Source: Pithys albifrons albifrons (lineage: Eukaryota > Chordata > Aves > Passeriformes > Thamnophilidae). Taken from it: a stretch of DNA of 64,000 nucleotides. The notes under the pieces are model-generated. The model was not told the origin of the DNA. It saw only the letters and a list, made by a program, of their open reading frames with translations, and ran no database searches. Of this stretch, positions 12,501 to 19,606 are shown piece by piece (position 1 is the stretch's first letter; each line of letters begins with the position of its first letter). Both the position numbers and the translations under genes were made by a program. The stretch lies in the NCBI RefSeq assembly GCF_047495875.1, contig NC_092474.1, forward strand, positions 5,411,001-5,475,000. Direction: 5' to 3'.

Positions 12501-15078
12501 GATGGAGCGGGAGGAGGAGGAGGAGGAGGAGGAGGACGGGTGCATTGCAGCGCTTTAAAGAACAAGATGACAAAGTTTGTTGCTTTGCGAGAATGTGCTG
12601 ACTGTTTGTTTCTTCCCTTCTCCCTTGTCTCCTTTCTCCCCCTTTCCCCGTCCCCCCCATCTTTCTTCTCATTTGGCTCCCCCCCATCTCCCATCCCCTC
12701 TCTCCTCCCTCTCCCGTATCTCCCAGGGCTAATCAGTTGTAGGAGCCAGTCGGTCCAAGAGAATTCCAGTACCAACATGGGGTTGGAGGCAATAATTAGG
12801 AAAGCCCTAATGGGTAAATATGACGAGCAGTGGGAAGAGCGCTCACCTCTCAGTGCCAATGCTTTTAACTCTCTGAATGCCAGTGCAAGCCTGCCCGCTG
12901 CTATGCCCATAACTCCTGCTGATGGACGAAACGAGGACGTGCGCTCCTTGCCAGGTCTGCAGCCCTCTCCACCTTCACTCTCTCTGTGTTATTAATTCTC
13001 AGCCTTTATATTTCCCCTTTTATGGGTGGATTTGTTCCTCCCCTCCCCATTTTTGTTCATTTTGGTTTTCTTTTCTCCCCACCCTCCCCCAGCTTTGAGC
13101 TTTGTGAATCCGCTGATTAATCCTGGTCTTGTTTGATGTTAATTTAATAGTCTCCGAAGGTGCTGTTGCTTTCTCTAAACCACTGACTTGCTCCTTTCCC
13201 TGTTTGTTGGTTTTTAATATCTCTTTTTCCTATATTTTTTTACGCAATGGAAAGGTTTATGGGGGAGAAAAAACCCCACCCCAAAAATCAAAGCCATAAA
13301 CTTAAATAGCCACCCCCAACTATGTGTAAACCCTGTGTGGGACCACTGCCCCCAGAAGAGGGAAAGAAACTGAGAAGGGCCAGTGTGGGGGATACAGTGC
13401 AAGGGTGACATTTCCCTCCCCACCTTGGGCTTTGGGGTGTCAGGGCAGAATCCAACCTGGGACAAGGGGTTGGATGGGATCTGGGAGCACCTGGAGCAAG
13501 TGGGAGATTTTAAGAGAGCTAAAAGTGATAGATGGGAGAAGATAAAGAGAGCTAGGTTGGGTGTGAGCTGCCCTGTGGGCACCAGCAGGACTTGCAAACC
13601 TTCCGTGAGGGGGTCTGCTCAGCCTCGTGGAGGCTTGAGCAGAGCTGAAAAGGTTGTTGTGGAGACCCCAGTTAAGGAAGCGAGGGAGGAGGGGGATCAG
13701 GAATGGATTTGGGGAGAATTTGTCCCCTGAACACCTGCCAAGGGTAAAGTGCCTCATGCAAGAGCCCTGTACACAGCATGGCACCAGTGCCAGGGTTCAC
13801 CCTTGGCAATCTGGGTACAGAGCCTGTGGCTCGGGAGCATCATCCTGGGCTCACGTGCACCTTCCTCTGGGTCAGCTCACACCAGGCACTCTAAAGCTTG
13901 TTGCAGAAAAGCTTTTCTGCCTCCTGCATGAAACCAGCAGCTTCTTCAAGCCATGTTTCCCCATGCCTGGCAAAGGCTGCCTGGGCAGGCAGGATGGGAT
14001 GCAGAGCCCATCCATCCCTCCATCCCCTTTGGGCAGCTGCCCCTGGTTTATCCAGGCTCACATCCCTGGCAGAGGCCCATTTGGCTTTAAACCTTTTAAA
14101 AACTGGCTGAACATCCTCAGGTTTTCTGCTGTAAGGACAGGTGAAAGACTATCTTAGCCATGTAGACCATGGGAATGGGGAATGTGTCTGGGGCTCCAGC
14201 ACCCATGTAAACTCTCGGGGGTCCCTGTCAACTGCTCCATCCCAGGACTCATGTTTGTGGAATGAGCCATGAGCCGGCTCGGGAGTAGACCCTGCAGAGA
14301 AACAGCTGGGCCAAAGCTGCATGGCTGCTTCTGCCTCAGGTCCCTCCACGGGACAGTTGGTGGCATCAACCCACAAGGTGGAGCAGCACAGAAAGGGACA
14401 GAAACCTCTGTCTGCTGTGCCTGTCCTCCCCATGGCCCTTCCCCACCATGGTGCCACTGGCCCAGGAGGAGCTTTGCTCCTGCCACAAGCCATTTTTGCA
14501 AGTTCCTGAAAGGGAAGTGCTGGGTAACTTGCACCCCCTCCCCGACCCCCCAGAGCCTGTGACAGTGAGCCAAGTGACAAGCAGGTGCTTCTCTTTGCAG
14601 GAGGAGGGGGGAAGCCAAAGATCGCTGCCAGGCCCAACAGCCGCAAGGCCAAGTCCCCAGCGCCGGGTCTGTCGTCAGGCGAGCGGCCGCCCTCGGTATC
14701 CTCGGTGCACTCGGAGGGGGACTGCAACCGCAGGACACCCCTCACCAACCGCGTCTGGGAGGACCGGCCGTCGTCCGCAGGTAGGGCTCAGGGGACAGGT
14801 CCCAGAGTGGCCATGCTACCCCCACAGGGGTGTGGTGGGGGGCTGTAGGGGGATGGGGGAACAGCCACCCCATTGCTGACTCTGCTTCCTCCTCTCGTGC
14901 AGGTTCGACGCCATTCCCCTACAACCCGCTCACCATGCGGCTCCCCAGTGGGGTGGTGACGGCAGCCCCCGCTGCACCGCTGCCGCAGGGCACCCCGGGC
15001 AGCCAGCACCACGCCTGGGATGAGGAGCCCAAGCCCCTGCTCTGCTCCCAGTATGAAACCCTGTCGGACAGTGAATGA
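205..15078 (+). CDS. NCOR2: NCOR2 (SMRT) nuclear receptor corepressor 2, C-terminal 16 coding exons
   Basis: SMRT is a nuclear scaffold that bridges unliganded nuclear receptors to the HDAC3-TBL1-GPS2 deacetylase complex. Only the 3' part is in the window. Coding exons join as 205-568, 1376-1603, 1716-1961, 2078-2227, 2662-2802, 2914-3076, 3604-4151, 6383-6526, 6685-6827, 7152-7345, 8880-9026, 9329-9474, 10764-10817, 12727-12954, 14601-14780, 14903-15078. All introns are GT-AG and the joined frame stays open for 3252 bases (1083 residues plus stop). It can be recognised by the segments ISPYEHLLRGVSGVDLY, IIDLSQVPHLPVLVPPTPGT, the CoRNR boxes LAQHISEVI (S1) and LEAIIRKAL (S2), and the final YETLSDSE. 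The paralogue NCOR1 differs at these places. The LSD tail is known to bind the SPOC domain of SHARP/SPEN. Exons 7 and 14 have alternative in-frame donors. Identification is from remembered family sequence, not a database search. Confidence 0.97.
569..1375 (+). other. NCOR2: NCOR2 intron after exon 1
   Basis: 807 bases between GTGCTT and CTGCAG. Mixed, moderately GC-rich sequence with no recognised repeat, RNA or coding segment. Confidence 0.85.
1376..1603 (+). CDS. NCOR2: NCOR2 window exon 2
   Basis: Bounded by TCGCTGCAG and GTACCT. Phase 1 at both ends and 228 bases long, so it could be skipped without a frameshift. It encodes the strongly conserved block ISPYEHLLRGVSGVDLYRG followed by IPLPFDPAAIPRGIQLEA. 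A histidine run (DHHHPISPY) precedes the block, as in mammalian SMRT. Confidence 0.96.
1716..1961 (+). CDS. NCOR2: NCOR2 window exon 3
   Basis: Bounded by TTTCCCAG and GTGCTC. Phase 1 at both ends, 246 bases. It encodes AAAYYLPRHLAPSPTYPHLY, then NRQTIINDYITSQQMHHNA and AQRADMLRGLSPREPSLALN, nearly invariant in vertebrate SMRT. The intron before it is only 112 bases. Confidence 0.97.
2078..2227 (+). CDS. NCOR2: NCOR2 window exon 4
   Basis: Bounded by TTTCCAG and GTAACA. Phase 1 at both ends, 150 bases. It begins GIIDLSQVPHLPVLVPPTP and ends SRHSSSPLSP. The human protein I recall has two extra residues (PR) at the junction with the previous exon. They are absent here, which may reflect a small acceptor or donor shift. 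Confidence 0.96.
2228..2661 (+). other. NCOR2: NCOR2 intron after exon 4
   Basis: 434 bases between GTAACA and TTTCAG. No repeat or other gene is seen. Confidence 0.85.
2662..2802 (+). CDS. NCOR2: NCOR2 window exon 5, Glu-Arg repeat exon
   Basis: Bounded by GGTTTCAG and GTAGGC. Phase 1 at both ends, 141 bases. The centre (2706-2753) encodes seven consecutive Glu-Arg dipeptides followed by Glu-Lys, then SILASTTVEHAPIWRPG. The charged ER/DR tract and the HAPIWRPG ending are hallmarks of SMRT. The intron after it is only 111 bases. Confidence 0.96.
2914..3076 (+). CDS. NCOR2: NCOR2 window exon 6
   Basis: Bounded by GTCCGCCAG and GTATGT. It enters in phase 1 and leaves in phase 2 (163 bases). 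It encodes TEQSSSRSSSHSHSHQHSP and QQRPSVLHNTSMKIISSE, matching the SMRT serine/histidine-rich segment and the RPSVLHNT landmark. The glycine-rich insertion seen in the mammalian protein is missing, so the bird version is shorter here. Confidence 0.95.
3077..3603 (+). other. NCOR2: NCOR2 intron after exon 6
   Basis: 527 bases between GTATGT and CTTCCAG, with a good pyrimidine tract at the 3' end. Nothing else is recognised. Confidence 0.85.
3604..4151 (+). CDS. NCOR2: NCOR2 window exon 7, with optional S3 CoRNR extension (4038-4151)
   Basis: The acceptor is TTCCTTCCAG. There are two in-frame donors with the same hexamer, G|GTAAGA: one after 4037 and one after 4151. Both leave phase 1, so both splice correctly to exon 8. 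The short form ends QELRALG and continues GFHGGYSPE, as in the common mammalian isoform. The long form adds 38 residues with FIDVIIMHQM (4064-4093), which fits the CoRNR consensus (I/L)xx(I/V)I. It corresponds to the 37b/S3 region described for mammalian SMRT and to the third box of NCOR1. The middle of the exon (about 3690-3990) diverges strongly from mammals. Confidence 0.93.
4152..6382 (+). other. NCOR2: NCOR2 intron after exon 7
   Basis: About 2.2 kb (2.35 kb when the upstream donor at 4038 is used). It holds one CR1 3' end at about 5780-5856. The rest shows no recognised element. Confidence 0.85.
5780..5856 (+). mobile_element. CR1 LINE 3'-end fragment
   Basis: The sequence GGACTTGATAAGCTTAGAGG, TCCTTTCCAACC and the repeated octamer ATTCTATG/GTCTATG match the well-known 3' terminus of avian and reptilian CR1 retroposons, same strand as NCOR2. 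Only the last ~80 bases are clear; 5' truncation is typical for CR1. No reverse-transcriptase coding sequence is present. Confidence 0.85.
6383..6526 (+). CDS. NCOR2: NCOR2 window exon 8
   Basis: Bounded by TTTCCCCAG and GTGAGG. Phase 1 at both ends, 144 bases. It encodes YSPERMEPVSPVSSPSLSHE, a conserved SMRT/NCOR1 motif (EPVSPVSSPS), then a charged linker KGAKLLQDAEKGHG. It is preceded by the 2.2-kb intron that begins at either exon 7 donor. Confidence 0.96.
6685..6827 (+). CDS. NCOR2: NCOR2 window exon 9, first half of CoRNR box S1
   Basis: Bounded by GCTCCCCAG and GTAACT. It enters in phase 1 and leaves in phase 0 (143 bases). The end reads NQRVVTLAQHIS (S1 begins with the leucine codon at 6810). 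The box is completed by the next exon, so the receptor-binding helix is interrupted by an intron between S and E. Confidence 0.97.
6828..7151 (+). other. NCOR2: NCOR2 intron splitting CoRNR box S1
   Basis: 324 bases, phase 0, between GTAACT and CTCTAG. A G run (GGGGGGGG, about 6878) is the only notable feature. Confidence 0.85.
7152..7345 (+). CDS. NCOR2: NCOR2 window exon 10, second half of CoRNR box S1
   Basis: Bounded by TTCTCTAG and GTGAGC. It enters in phase 0 and leaves in phase 2 (194 bases). It begins EVITQDYTRHHPQQL, completing LxxHIxxxI of S1, and continues YSFPGAACPVLDLRRTPSD. This is the region that contacts apo retinoid and thyroid receptors in SMRT. Confidence 0.97.
7346..8879 (+). 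other. NCOR2: NCOR2 intron after exon 10
   Basis: About 1.5 kb. It contains a CR1 fragment at about 7728-7890. No other recognised element. Confidence 0.85.
7728..7890 (+). mobile_element. CR1 LINE fragment (near 3' end)
   Basis: Phrases such as GATGGAGACCTCTCTGG, CCAACCTGTCCCAGC, GGAAAGAAGTGTTTCC and GTTGCCTCTTGTCCTGTCAC follow, in order, the conserved 3' part of avian CR1. The copy is clearly diverged and lacks the terminal octamer repeats. Confidence 0.85.
8880..9026 (+). CDS. NCOR2: NCOR2 window exon 11
   Basis: Bounded by GCTCCGCAG and GTACCG. Phase 2 at both ends, 147 bases, so it is also frame-neutral. It encodes SPEQGKAAAGGADSCIEPVS then PPDGVGEAEHAKSAPYPVLF, matching the SMRT IEPVSPPEG landmark. 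Third positions are GC-rich. Confidence 0.95.
9027..9328 (+). other. NCOR2: NCOR2 intron after exon 11
   Basis: 302 bases between GTACCG and TTTGCAG. Nothing else recognised. Confidence 0.85.
9329..9474 (+). CDS. NCOR2: NCOR2 window exon 12
   Basis: Bounded by GCTTTGCAG and GTAAGG. It enters in phase 2 and leaves in phase 1 (146 bases). It encodes MGSKSPGNNTQPPAFFSKLT, then ESNSAMVKSKKQEIIKKL and NETEY, almost identical to mammalian SMRT. Confidence 0.97.
9605..9672 (+). mobile_element. CR1 LINE 3'-end fragment
   Basis: GAGCTGGACTCAGTGATCC, TCCTTTCCAACTCAGAATA and the duplicated TTCTGTGA match the CR1 3' terminus. It is a short 5'-truncated copy on the same strand as NCOR2. Confidence 0.85.
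9905..10230. other. Candidate conserved non-coding element in NCOR2 intron
   Basis: An AT-rich island in an otherwise GC-rich intron. It contains clustered homeodomain-type cores (CTAATA, TTTAATTTAG, TACTAATTC) and an E-box-like CAGCTG, with no repeat signature and no open frame. This texture is typical of developmental enhancers. Conservation is inferred by eye; no alignment was possible. Confidence 0.4.
10764..10817 (+). CDS. NCOR2: NCOR2 window exon 13, 54-base exon
   Basis: Bounded by TTTTTCTCCAG and GTAAAT. Phase 1 at both ends, only 54 bases. It encodes VGQPGTEIFNMPAITGA, a highly conserved segment between S1 and S2. Its small size and symmetric phase make it a possible cassette exon, though I see no direct evidence of skipping. 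Confidence 0.96.
11425..11500. other. Candidate conserved non-coding element
   Basis: CTAATTGCTATTTAATTGAT followed by TAAGGATTAATGC packs several TAAT/ATTA cores in about 40 bases, in contrast to the GC-rich flanks. Function and conservation are inferred, not shown. Confidence 0.3.
12509..12536 (+). repeat. (GGA)n microsatellite
   Basis: Eight to nine near-perfect GGA/GAG units in the NCOR2 intron, about 190 bases before exon 14. Confidence 0.9.
12608..12726 (+). promoter_or_regulatory. NCOR2: Long pyrimidine tract before NCOR2 exon 14
   Basis: About 120 bases that are almost entirely C and T, with several CTTCTC, TCTCCT and CTCTCTCC motifs, running directly into CTCCCAG. Such tracts recruit U2AF and, when long and CUCU-rich, PTB-family repressors. 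It precedes an exon with two alternative donors, so a regulatory role is plausible but inferred. Confidence 0.6.
12727..12954 (+). CDS. NCOR2: NCOR2 window exon 14, CoRNR box S2 with alternative donors (12813 or 12954)
   Basis: The acceptor CTCCCAG follows a pyrimidine tract of about 120 bases. The exon encodes SSTNMGLEAIIRKALMG, with S2 (LEAIIRKAL) at 12783-12809. A near-consensus donor G|GTAAAT lies at 12814, directly after S2. A weaker one, G|GTCTGC, lies at 12955. Both leave phase 1. The long form adds 47 residues (KYDEQWEERSPLSANAFN through RNEDVRSLPG). This corresponds to the 46-residue segment that separates SMRT-alpha from SMRT-tau in mammals; the bird has one extra glutamate in KYDEQWEE. 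Confidence 0.95.
12955..14600 (+). other. NCOR2: NCOR2 intron after exon 14
   Basis: About 1.6 kb. The first ~140 bases are again pyrimidine-rich (TCTCCACC, TCTCTCTG, CTTTTCTCCCC). The remainder shows no recognised repeat or gene. Confidence 0.85.
14601..14780 (+). CDS. NCOR2: NCOR2 window exon 15
   Basis: Bounded by CTCTTTGCAG and GTAGGG. Phase 1 at both ends, 180 bases. It encodes GGGKPKIAARPNSRKAKSPA, then PPSVSSVHSEGDCNRRTPL and NRVWEDRPSSA. The last two blocks are shared with NCOR1 and nearly invariant in SMRT. Confidence 0.97.
14903..15078 (+). CDS. NCOR2: NCOR2 terminal coding exon with stop
   Basis: The acceptor is CTCTCGTGCAG; the stop codon TGA is at 15076-15078. It encodes STPFPYNPLTMRL, a variable Ala/Pro/Gly stretch, then HHAWDEEPKPLLCSQYETLS and DSE. 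The C-terminal LSDSE is the tail known to bind the SHARP SPOC domain when phosphorylated. The preceding intron is 122 bases. Confidence 0.97.
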
Positions 15079-16593
15079 GAGGAGCCAGGGGCAGGGAGAT
15101 GGCGACCAAACCCAGGGTGTGGGGAGTGAGCGGGACGCCCCGGGCGAGCACCCACTGCCCCGGCCCTGCCGGCTCTCACGAGCGAAGATGTAGGAGCAGA
15201 GCTATTTTGGTTTTCCCTTTTCCTTTATTTTTTCCCTTCCTCCCTAACCACCCAGCTGGAGAGGGGATTCTTTCTTTTTTTTTGTTTGGGTTATTTTTTT
15301 TCTTTCTCAACATCTGGAAATTTCTGCATCCTCTTTGGTCTGATAAAGAAAAGAAAAAAGCCTTAACGAGACGAAACCCAAGGAACCCATCTTCGATCTT
15401 GGCAGCCGTGCTGGGCAGTGACCCCGCGCTCGAGGGGGACTGTGAGCGGCCACATGCCCGTCCCCGAGCCGCACGTGCTCGGACGCTCTGCTGGCGCTTT
15501 CCCACGGAGTCGGGCGAAGGGCCATGGCATTGCTCCCAAGGAGTCGAGCGAGGGGCTGTGGGATGCTCCTGCAGAATTGCGTGACAGGCTGTGGGATGCT
15601 CCCCCACATCCCAGCCATGGGGATGTGCCGCAGAAATGCAAAACCTTGAGTGGGTTAAAGCAAAGAAAAAAAACGGATTAAGAAGTGAAACAGGACGGAA
15701 CACCCTGGGTTGGTTCCCCAGCTGATCCGAGGGCTGCTTGCCTGTCATTCCCATGTCACAAGATGTATCAGCCCTGCAGTGACACACTTCGAATGTGGCT
15801 GGGATGAGTGGGCAGGGGAGGGAGTGAAGAGCTGTTTCTTAAAAAAAAACACAAAAAATCCTGGTCCCTTCGGTAGAAGCGATCCCGGGTAACTCGGAGC
15901 GGGCAGGGACGTGCCCGGGCTGGCTCATGTGCTGCCCACTGAGGGGCTCTGTTGCTTTAAGTGCATTGTTTTCTGAATGGTGAGAAAAGGCAATTGTAAA
16001 TTGTATTGGTCTACAGGGTATATTTTTGATACCTTCATGAATTATGTCAATATTTTACGCAAGGAAGGACTTAAACAAAACACAGTATTACATGCTGTAA
16101 AAGAGGTTCTGTTCTTACATGCAGGCTTTGATGCGTTTGTCCATTGTATGGAAGGGTTTAAAAAGAAAGGTAACAATGATCCATCAAAGTTATCTGGGAG
16201 TCAGGAGAATGTACGTACTTAGTTTTAAAAAAAGGAAACCAAACAAAATCTTGCCATGGTTGCAGGGCCCCCCGTTACACACACCTTTGCTGGTTGTAGA
16301 TGTTGATTCTCCAGAGCCCTCTGAGCTGGCCGGGGCAGGGGCAGAGCGGGCAGGAGGCTGGCGTGGCAGGGAGTTCACAGGAAACTTTAAAAAAAAAAAA
16401 AGAAAAAAAGGAAAAAAAAGTTTTTATTGTATTTTTGTGATACACACGAATGCTCTACTTTACATTATTTTTTTCATTCCATGATGTTGGCTCATATCTG
16501 CAGTTACATGGTTAAAGAACAAAATATTAGACTTTTTTTCATTCACTTCTGCTTTCTCGCTCTGGGGGGAAAAACAAATGGCAAAACAAAAGA

Positions 16594-16599
16594 AATAAA
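16594..16599 (+). promoter_or_regulatory. NCOR2: Proximal poly(A) signal AATAAA of NCOR2
   Basis: Canonical hexamer in the 3' UTR about 1.5 kb after the stop. The sequence just after it is ATGTATTAAATG, then GC-rich. Use cannot be judged without transcripts. Confidence 0.5.
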
Positions 16600-17150
16600 A
16601 TGTATTAAATGCTTTGCGTTCTATGCGCTAGAGGAGCCCCAGCCCGTCCGGGCGGGCGGCAGCCCCGCAGCCTCCGGCGGCACAGCCCGCGCCATCACCT
16701 TCCCCATGGATCTTTCTTTTCCCCCTGCAACGTTCCCAGGTTGATTCTGATTTCAAAGCAAGAGAATGATGGTGTTTGTTGTTTGTTTGGGGTTTGTTTT
16801 TTTTTTTCTGTTGGGGTTTTTTGTTTGTTTTTTTTCGTTTTTTTTACAATGTACAGGTTTTTAATGTTCATCGATGTTTGTGTCTTTTCTGTTGTGCTTT
16901 TTTTTTTTTTTTAAGAAAAAAAATCCAAGACAATGCACAAGCGATGTGGAAGTCTTTCGTTCCCAGGTTATTGCTGCTGGTGTCTCTGTGGCTCTGAGCT
17001 GTACAAACTCACAGAGCTGATGTCTGGGTATAACGTTATTAAAAATGTTGCAGATTTTGCTGGGAAAAAAAAAGAATTATCCAAATCCAAGCCATCTTCA
17101 AAGCTGCCTCCTTAACCAATTCAGAAAAAATAGAGAAAACCACAACAAAG

Positions 17151-17156
17151 AATAAA
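17151..17156 (+). promoter_or_regulatory. NCOR2: Distal poly(A) signal AATAAA of NCOR2
   Basis: Canonical hexamer about 2.07 kb after the stop, followed within about 30 bases by a TGTGTG element that fits a downstream CstF site. This makes it the better candidate for the main NCOR2 end. Confidence 0.6.
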
Positions 17157-19540
17157 GTTCCCACTTGGCACAGTAGCAATACTGTGTGCTGCTTGATATC
17201 TCCAGATGTCCAGGAAGGCGCCGGGTGCCCGTGGAAGGTGGTGGTGGAGCTGACGATGCCACGGGTGCCCATGGAAAGCAGCTGCAGAGCAGGCAGTGCC
17301 AGGTGCTGCTGGTGGAAGTTATCTGCAGAGCTGGCAGCTCCACCAGCTGGCATCACAGACCCTGCCAGCGACTCAGTGAGGGTTGAGACACGGCAAGAGG
17401 AGGTGAGAGAAGGGGATGGAGCTGCTGCCCTTGGGGTGAAGGCACCGAGCCCCAGCTTTGCCGTGGCTGCTCTCGCCAGTGGTACTGCAGCGGTCTGGGG
17501 ATGGAGTTGGCATTTGGGTCCCTCACTGTGGGCACCCCATGCCAACCCTGCAGCCAGGTGGTGGGGCATTAGGAAGGGCCATGGGCTCCAGCCAGGAGCT
17601 GCAGAGACACCTTCTCACCACCCCATCCAGAGCAGGGGTGGGTTGCCCGCCCCTCCCTGTTAGTCTTGGGCAGCGTTCACTGCCAGCATGGCTGACACCT
17701 GGAGCCACAGGATGGAGAGTAAAGAGCCTGTCCCTCCCTTCAGTGCCCTTCGTCGCTTCCTCTCCTTTCCACTGTTTTCCATGTGTGCAAGGTGAGGTGC
17801 CAGGACTAGCCCAAAGCACAGTGATGCCCGGGGTGTGCTGAGTGCAACAGAAGAGTTTTCAGGTATTTGTGAGGTCGTTTCAGCCCTTTGGGGTTTGTGG
17901 GTCAGTGCTGCTGGATGGATGGTTGGGCAGATGTTATCCCTCAGCTTGTAAGCAGGGTGGTATTTGCAGGAGGGGACATTGCTGGGGAGACACCAGTGAC
18001 CCCCAGGTACTGCAGGGCTTTGGCAGCCTCACACCCCTGTTCCGTGGGATCCTTTGGGATCTTCTGGGGAGCAGGGAGCAGGACACATGGCTGTTCCCTG
18101 CTCGGTGTAGGAGCTCAGGCCTTGGCTGTGCTGCTTGCCCCCCTCATGCCAGGGCAGCCTGCCCTGGGCTGAGAGCCAGTGTAGGGGAGCAGACCAGAGG
18201 TGCATGAGGCTGGGACAGACACATGGGATTTGCTTCAGTGGGATCCTACACCTGAGGAGTCTCCCCTGGAGCCACCTGTCCCCTGGCACATCCATGCAGC
18301 AGCAGGGACAGGGATAGGGGAACACTGCAGGGGGCACACAGCACAGCAGCAGCTGCTGTTGGGGACTTCTGAGCCACCTTGCTGGGGTGCCAGAGCAGGG
18401 AGCATCCTCCCACTGCGGGTTAATTAGTTTGAATCAAATCAATGAGCTGGCAGTGTGAGGAGGGTGCTCAGCTGCTTGGTGGGGATCCCCCCGGACCTGG
18501 GGATCTGCGGTGGGATGGCCCCCATTTCCTTGCCCAGATGTGGTCTGGGGGAGCGTGGGTTTGGGAAGGGGGAAGCTGCTGCTCCTGCAGGTTGTGGTGC
18601 TTCCCCCTCTGGCTGTCGTTCTCACGGAGGCATCCCCAAGCACCCCAAAACCTCATGGCATGGTCGATGGCACTTCTTTGCGCTGCTGGCTGTGGTTGTG
18701 CAATCCAGGAGAAAGTCACATTGAACTATTATTAAACAAGTTTAAACTTAATGTTCACCAGCTTTGTAACTTGTACAAAGAGGCAAACAAATCATTGAAC
18801 AATTTATTGCTTGAACTGTACCAGGGGGAAATGTCTCTGTTTGTATCCAGCCTGTGCACAGCTGGCATGGAGGAAGTTGTACAATAGCCGGGGCTGTACT
18901 GAGACCACCAGGTGTAAATAATTCCACAGCTTGCTCCAGAGGGGAGGGGTTTCTTCTGCTAAAGGTGATGGGTTTATTCACTGTTATTTGCTTGGCGTGC
19001 CCACCAGCGAGTGCTGGGGAGGCAGTGGGTGACCACTGCCATATACTGGTTAAATAATAAAAAAGCAAACAAACCAACCCAAACCAAAAAGCTTATTTGG
19101 GAGCAGAATGCAGCATGTTCCTGCCTGTGGGGGGTGTGAGCCTGGGCACAGCGAGCTGCTCATGGGGCAGCTGAATCGGGAGTGGGGCAGCCAACAGGGA
19201 GGGAGTGGGGGGGATTGGGGACCCCTGCACTGCCGGGCACTGATGGGGTGTCAGAGGTACACTGGGCTGAGGGGACAAAAGGATGGTAACACCGGGTGGT
19301 TTTCTGTGTGCCCCAAGGGCACAGCAAGTACTTCAAGACCTGCGCCTCATTGCCTCAGGGTGCTGGGAAATTACTGGGGAGGCTAATGAGCCACTACCTA
19401 ATTGAGAAGTGAAACAGAAGCCCTGGTATCTATTTGTATGTCTACATTGCTTTAACTCTTGACACCTGTCCCATGGGGTGGGAGTTTCCAAGTCCTCTTC
19501 CCACATCTCCACCTGCAGGGCTGATGCCACAGGCTGGGGA

Positions 19541-19606
19541 GGGTGTGGAGGTGGATGTGGAGGTGGATGTGGAGATGTGCATGTGGATGTGGATGTGGAT
19601 GTGGTT
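19541..19606 (+). repeat. GTGGAT/GTGGAG hexamer minisatellite
   Basis: About eleven tandem hexamers of the form GTGGAT, GTGGAG or close variants. Followed by a TGTGTGTATACACA stretch. Confidence 0.9.

Larger units (their letters stand above)
10818..12726 (+). other. NCOR2: NCOR2 intron after exon 13
   Basis: About 1.9 kb. It contains an AT-rich homeodomain-core cluster near 11425-11500, a (GGA)n run at 12509-12536 and a pyrimidine tract of about 120 bases leading to the exon 14 acceptor. Confidence 0.85.
15079..17175 (+). other. NCOR2: NCOR2 3' untranslated region (end inferred)
   Basis: It follows the stop codon without a splice signal. It contains T-rich and A-rich tracts (16388-16426, 16790-16920) and a GC-rich island near 16630-16700. 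The end is placed about 20 bases after the AATAAA at 17151, which is followed by a GT-rich stretch (TGTGTGCTGC) near 17180. An earlier AATAAA at 16594 could give a shorter UTR. Confidence 0.7.

Noticed and set aside
11444..12910. Minus-strand open frames of about 190-214 codons in an NCOR2 intron
   Set aside because: They lie antisense in an intron, overlap each other and the exon 14 pyrimidine tract, and show no domain. Low stop frequency follows from the composition.
13255..13301. 8-bp inverted repeat GTTTATGG...CCATAAAC
   Set aside because: Short arms with a 31-base loop in low-complexity DNA; expected by chance.
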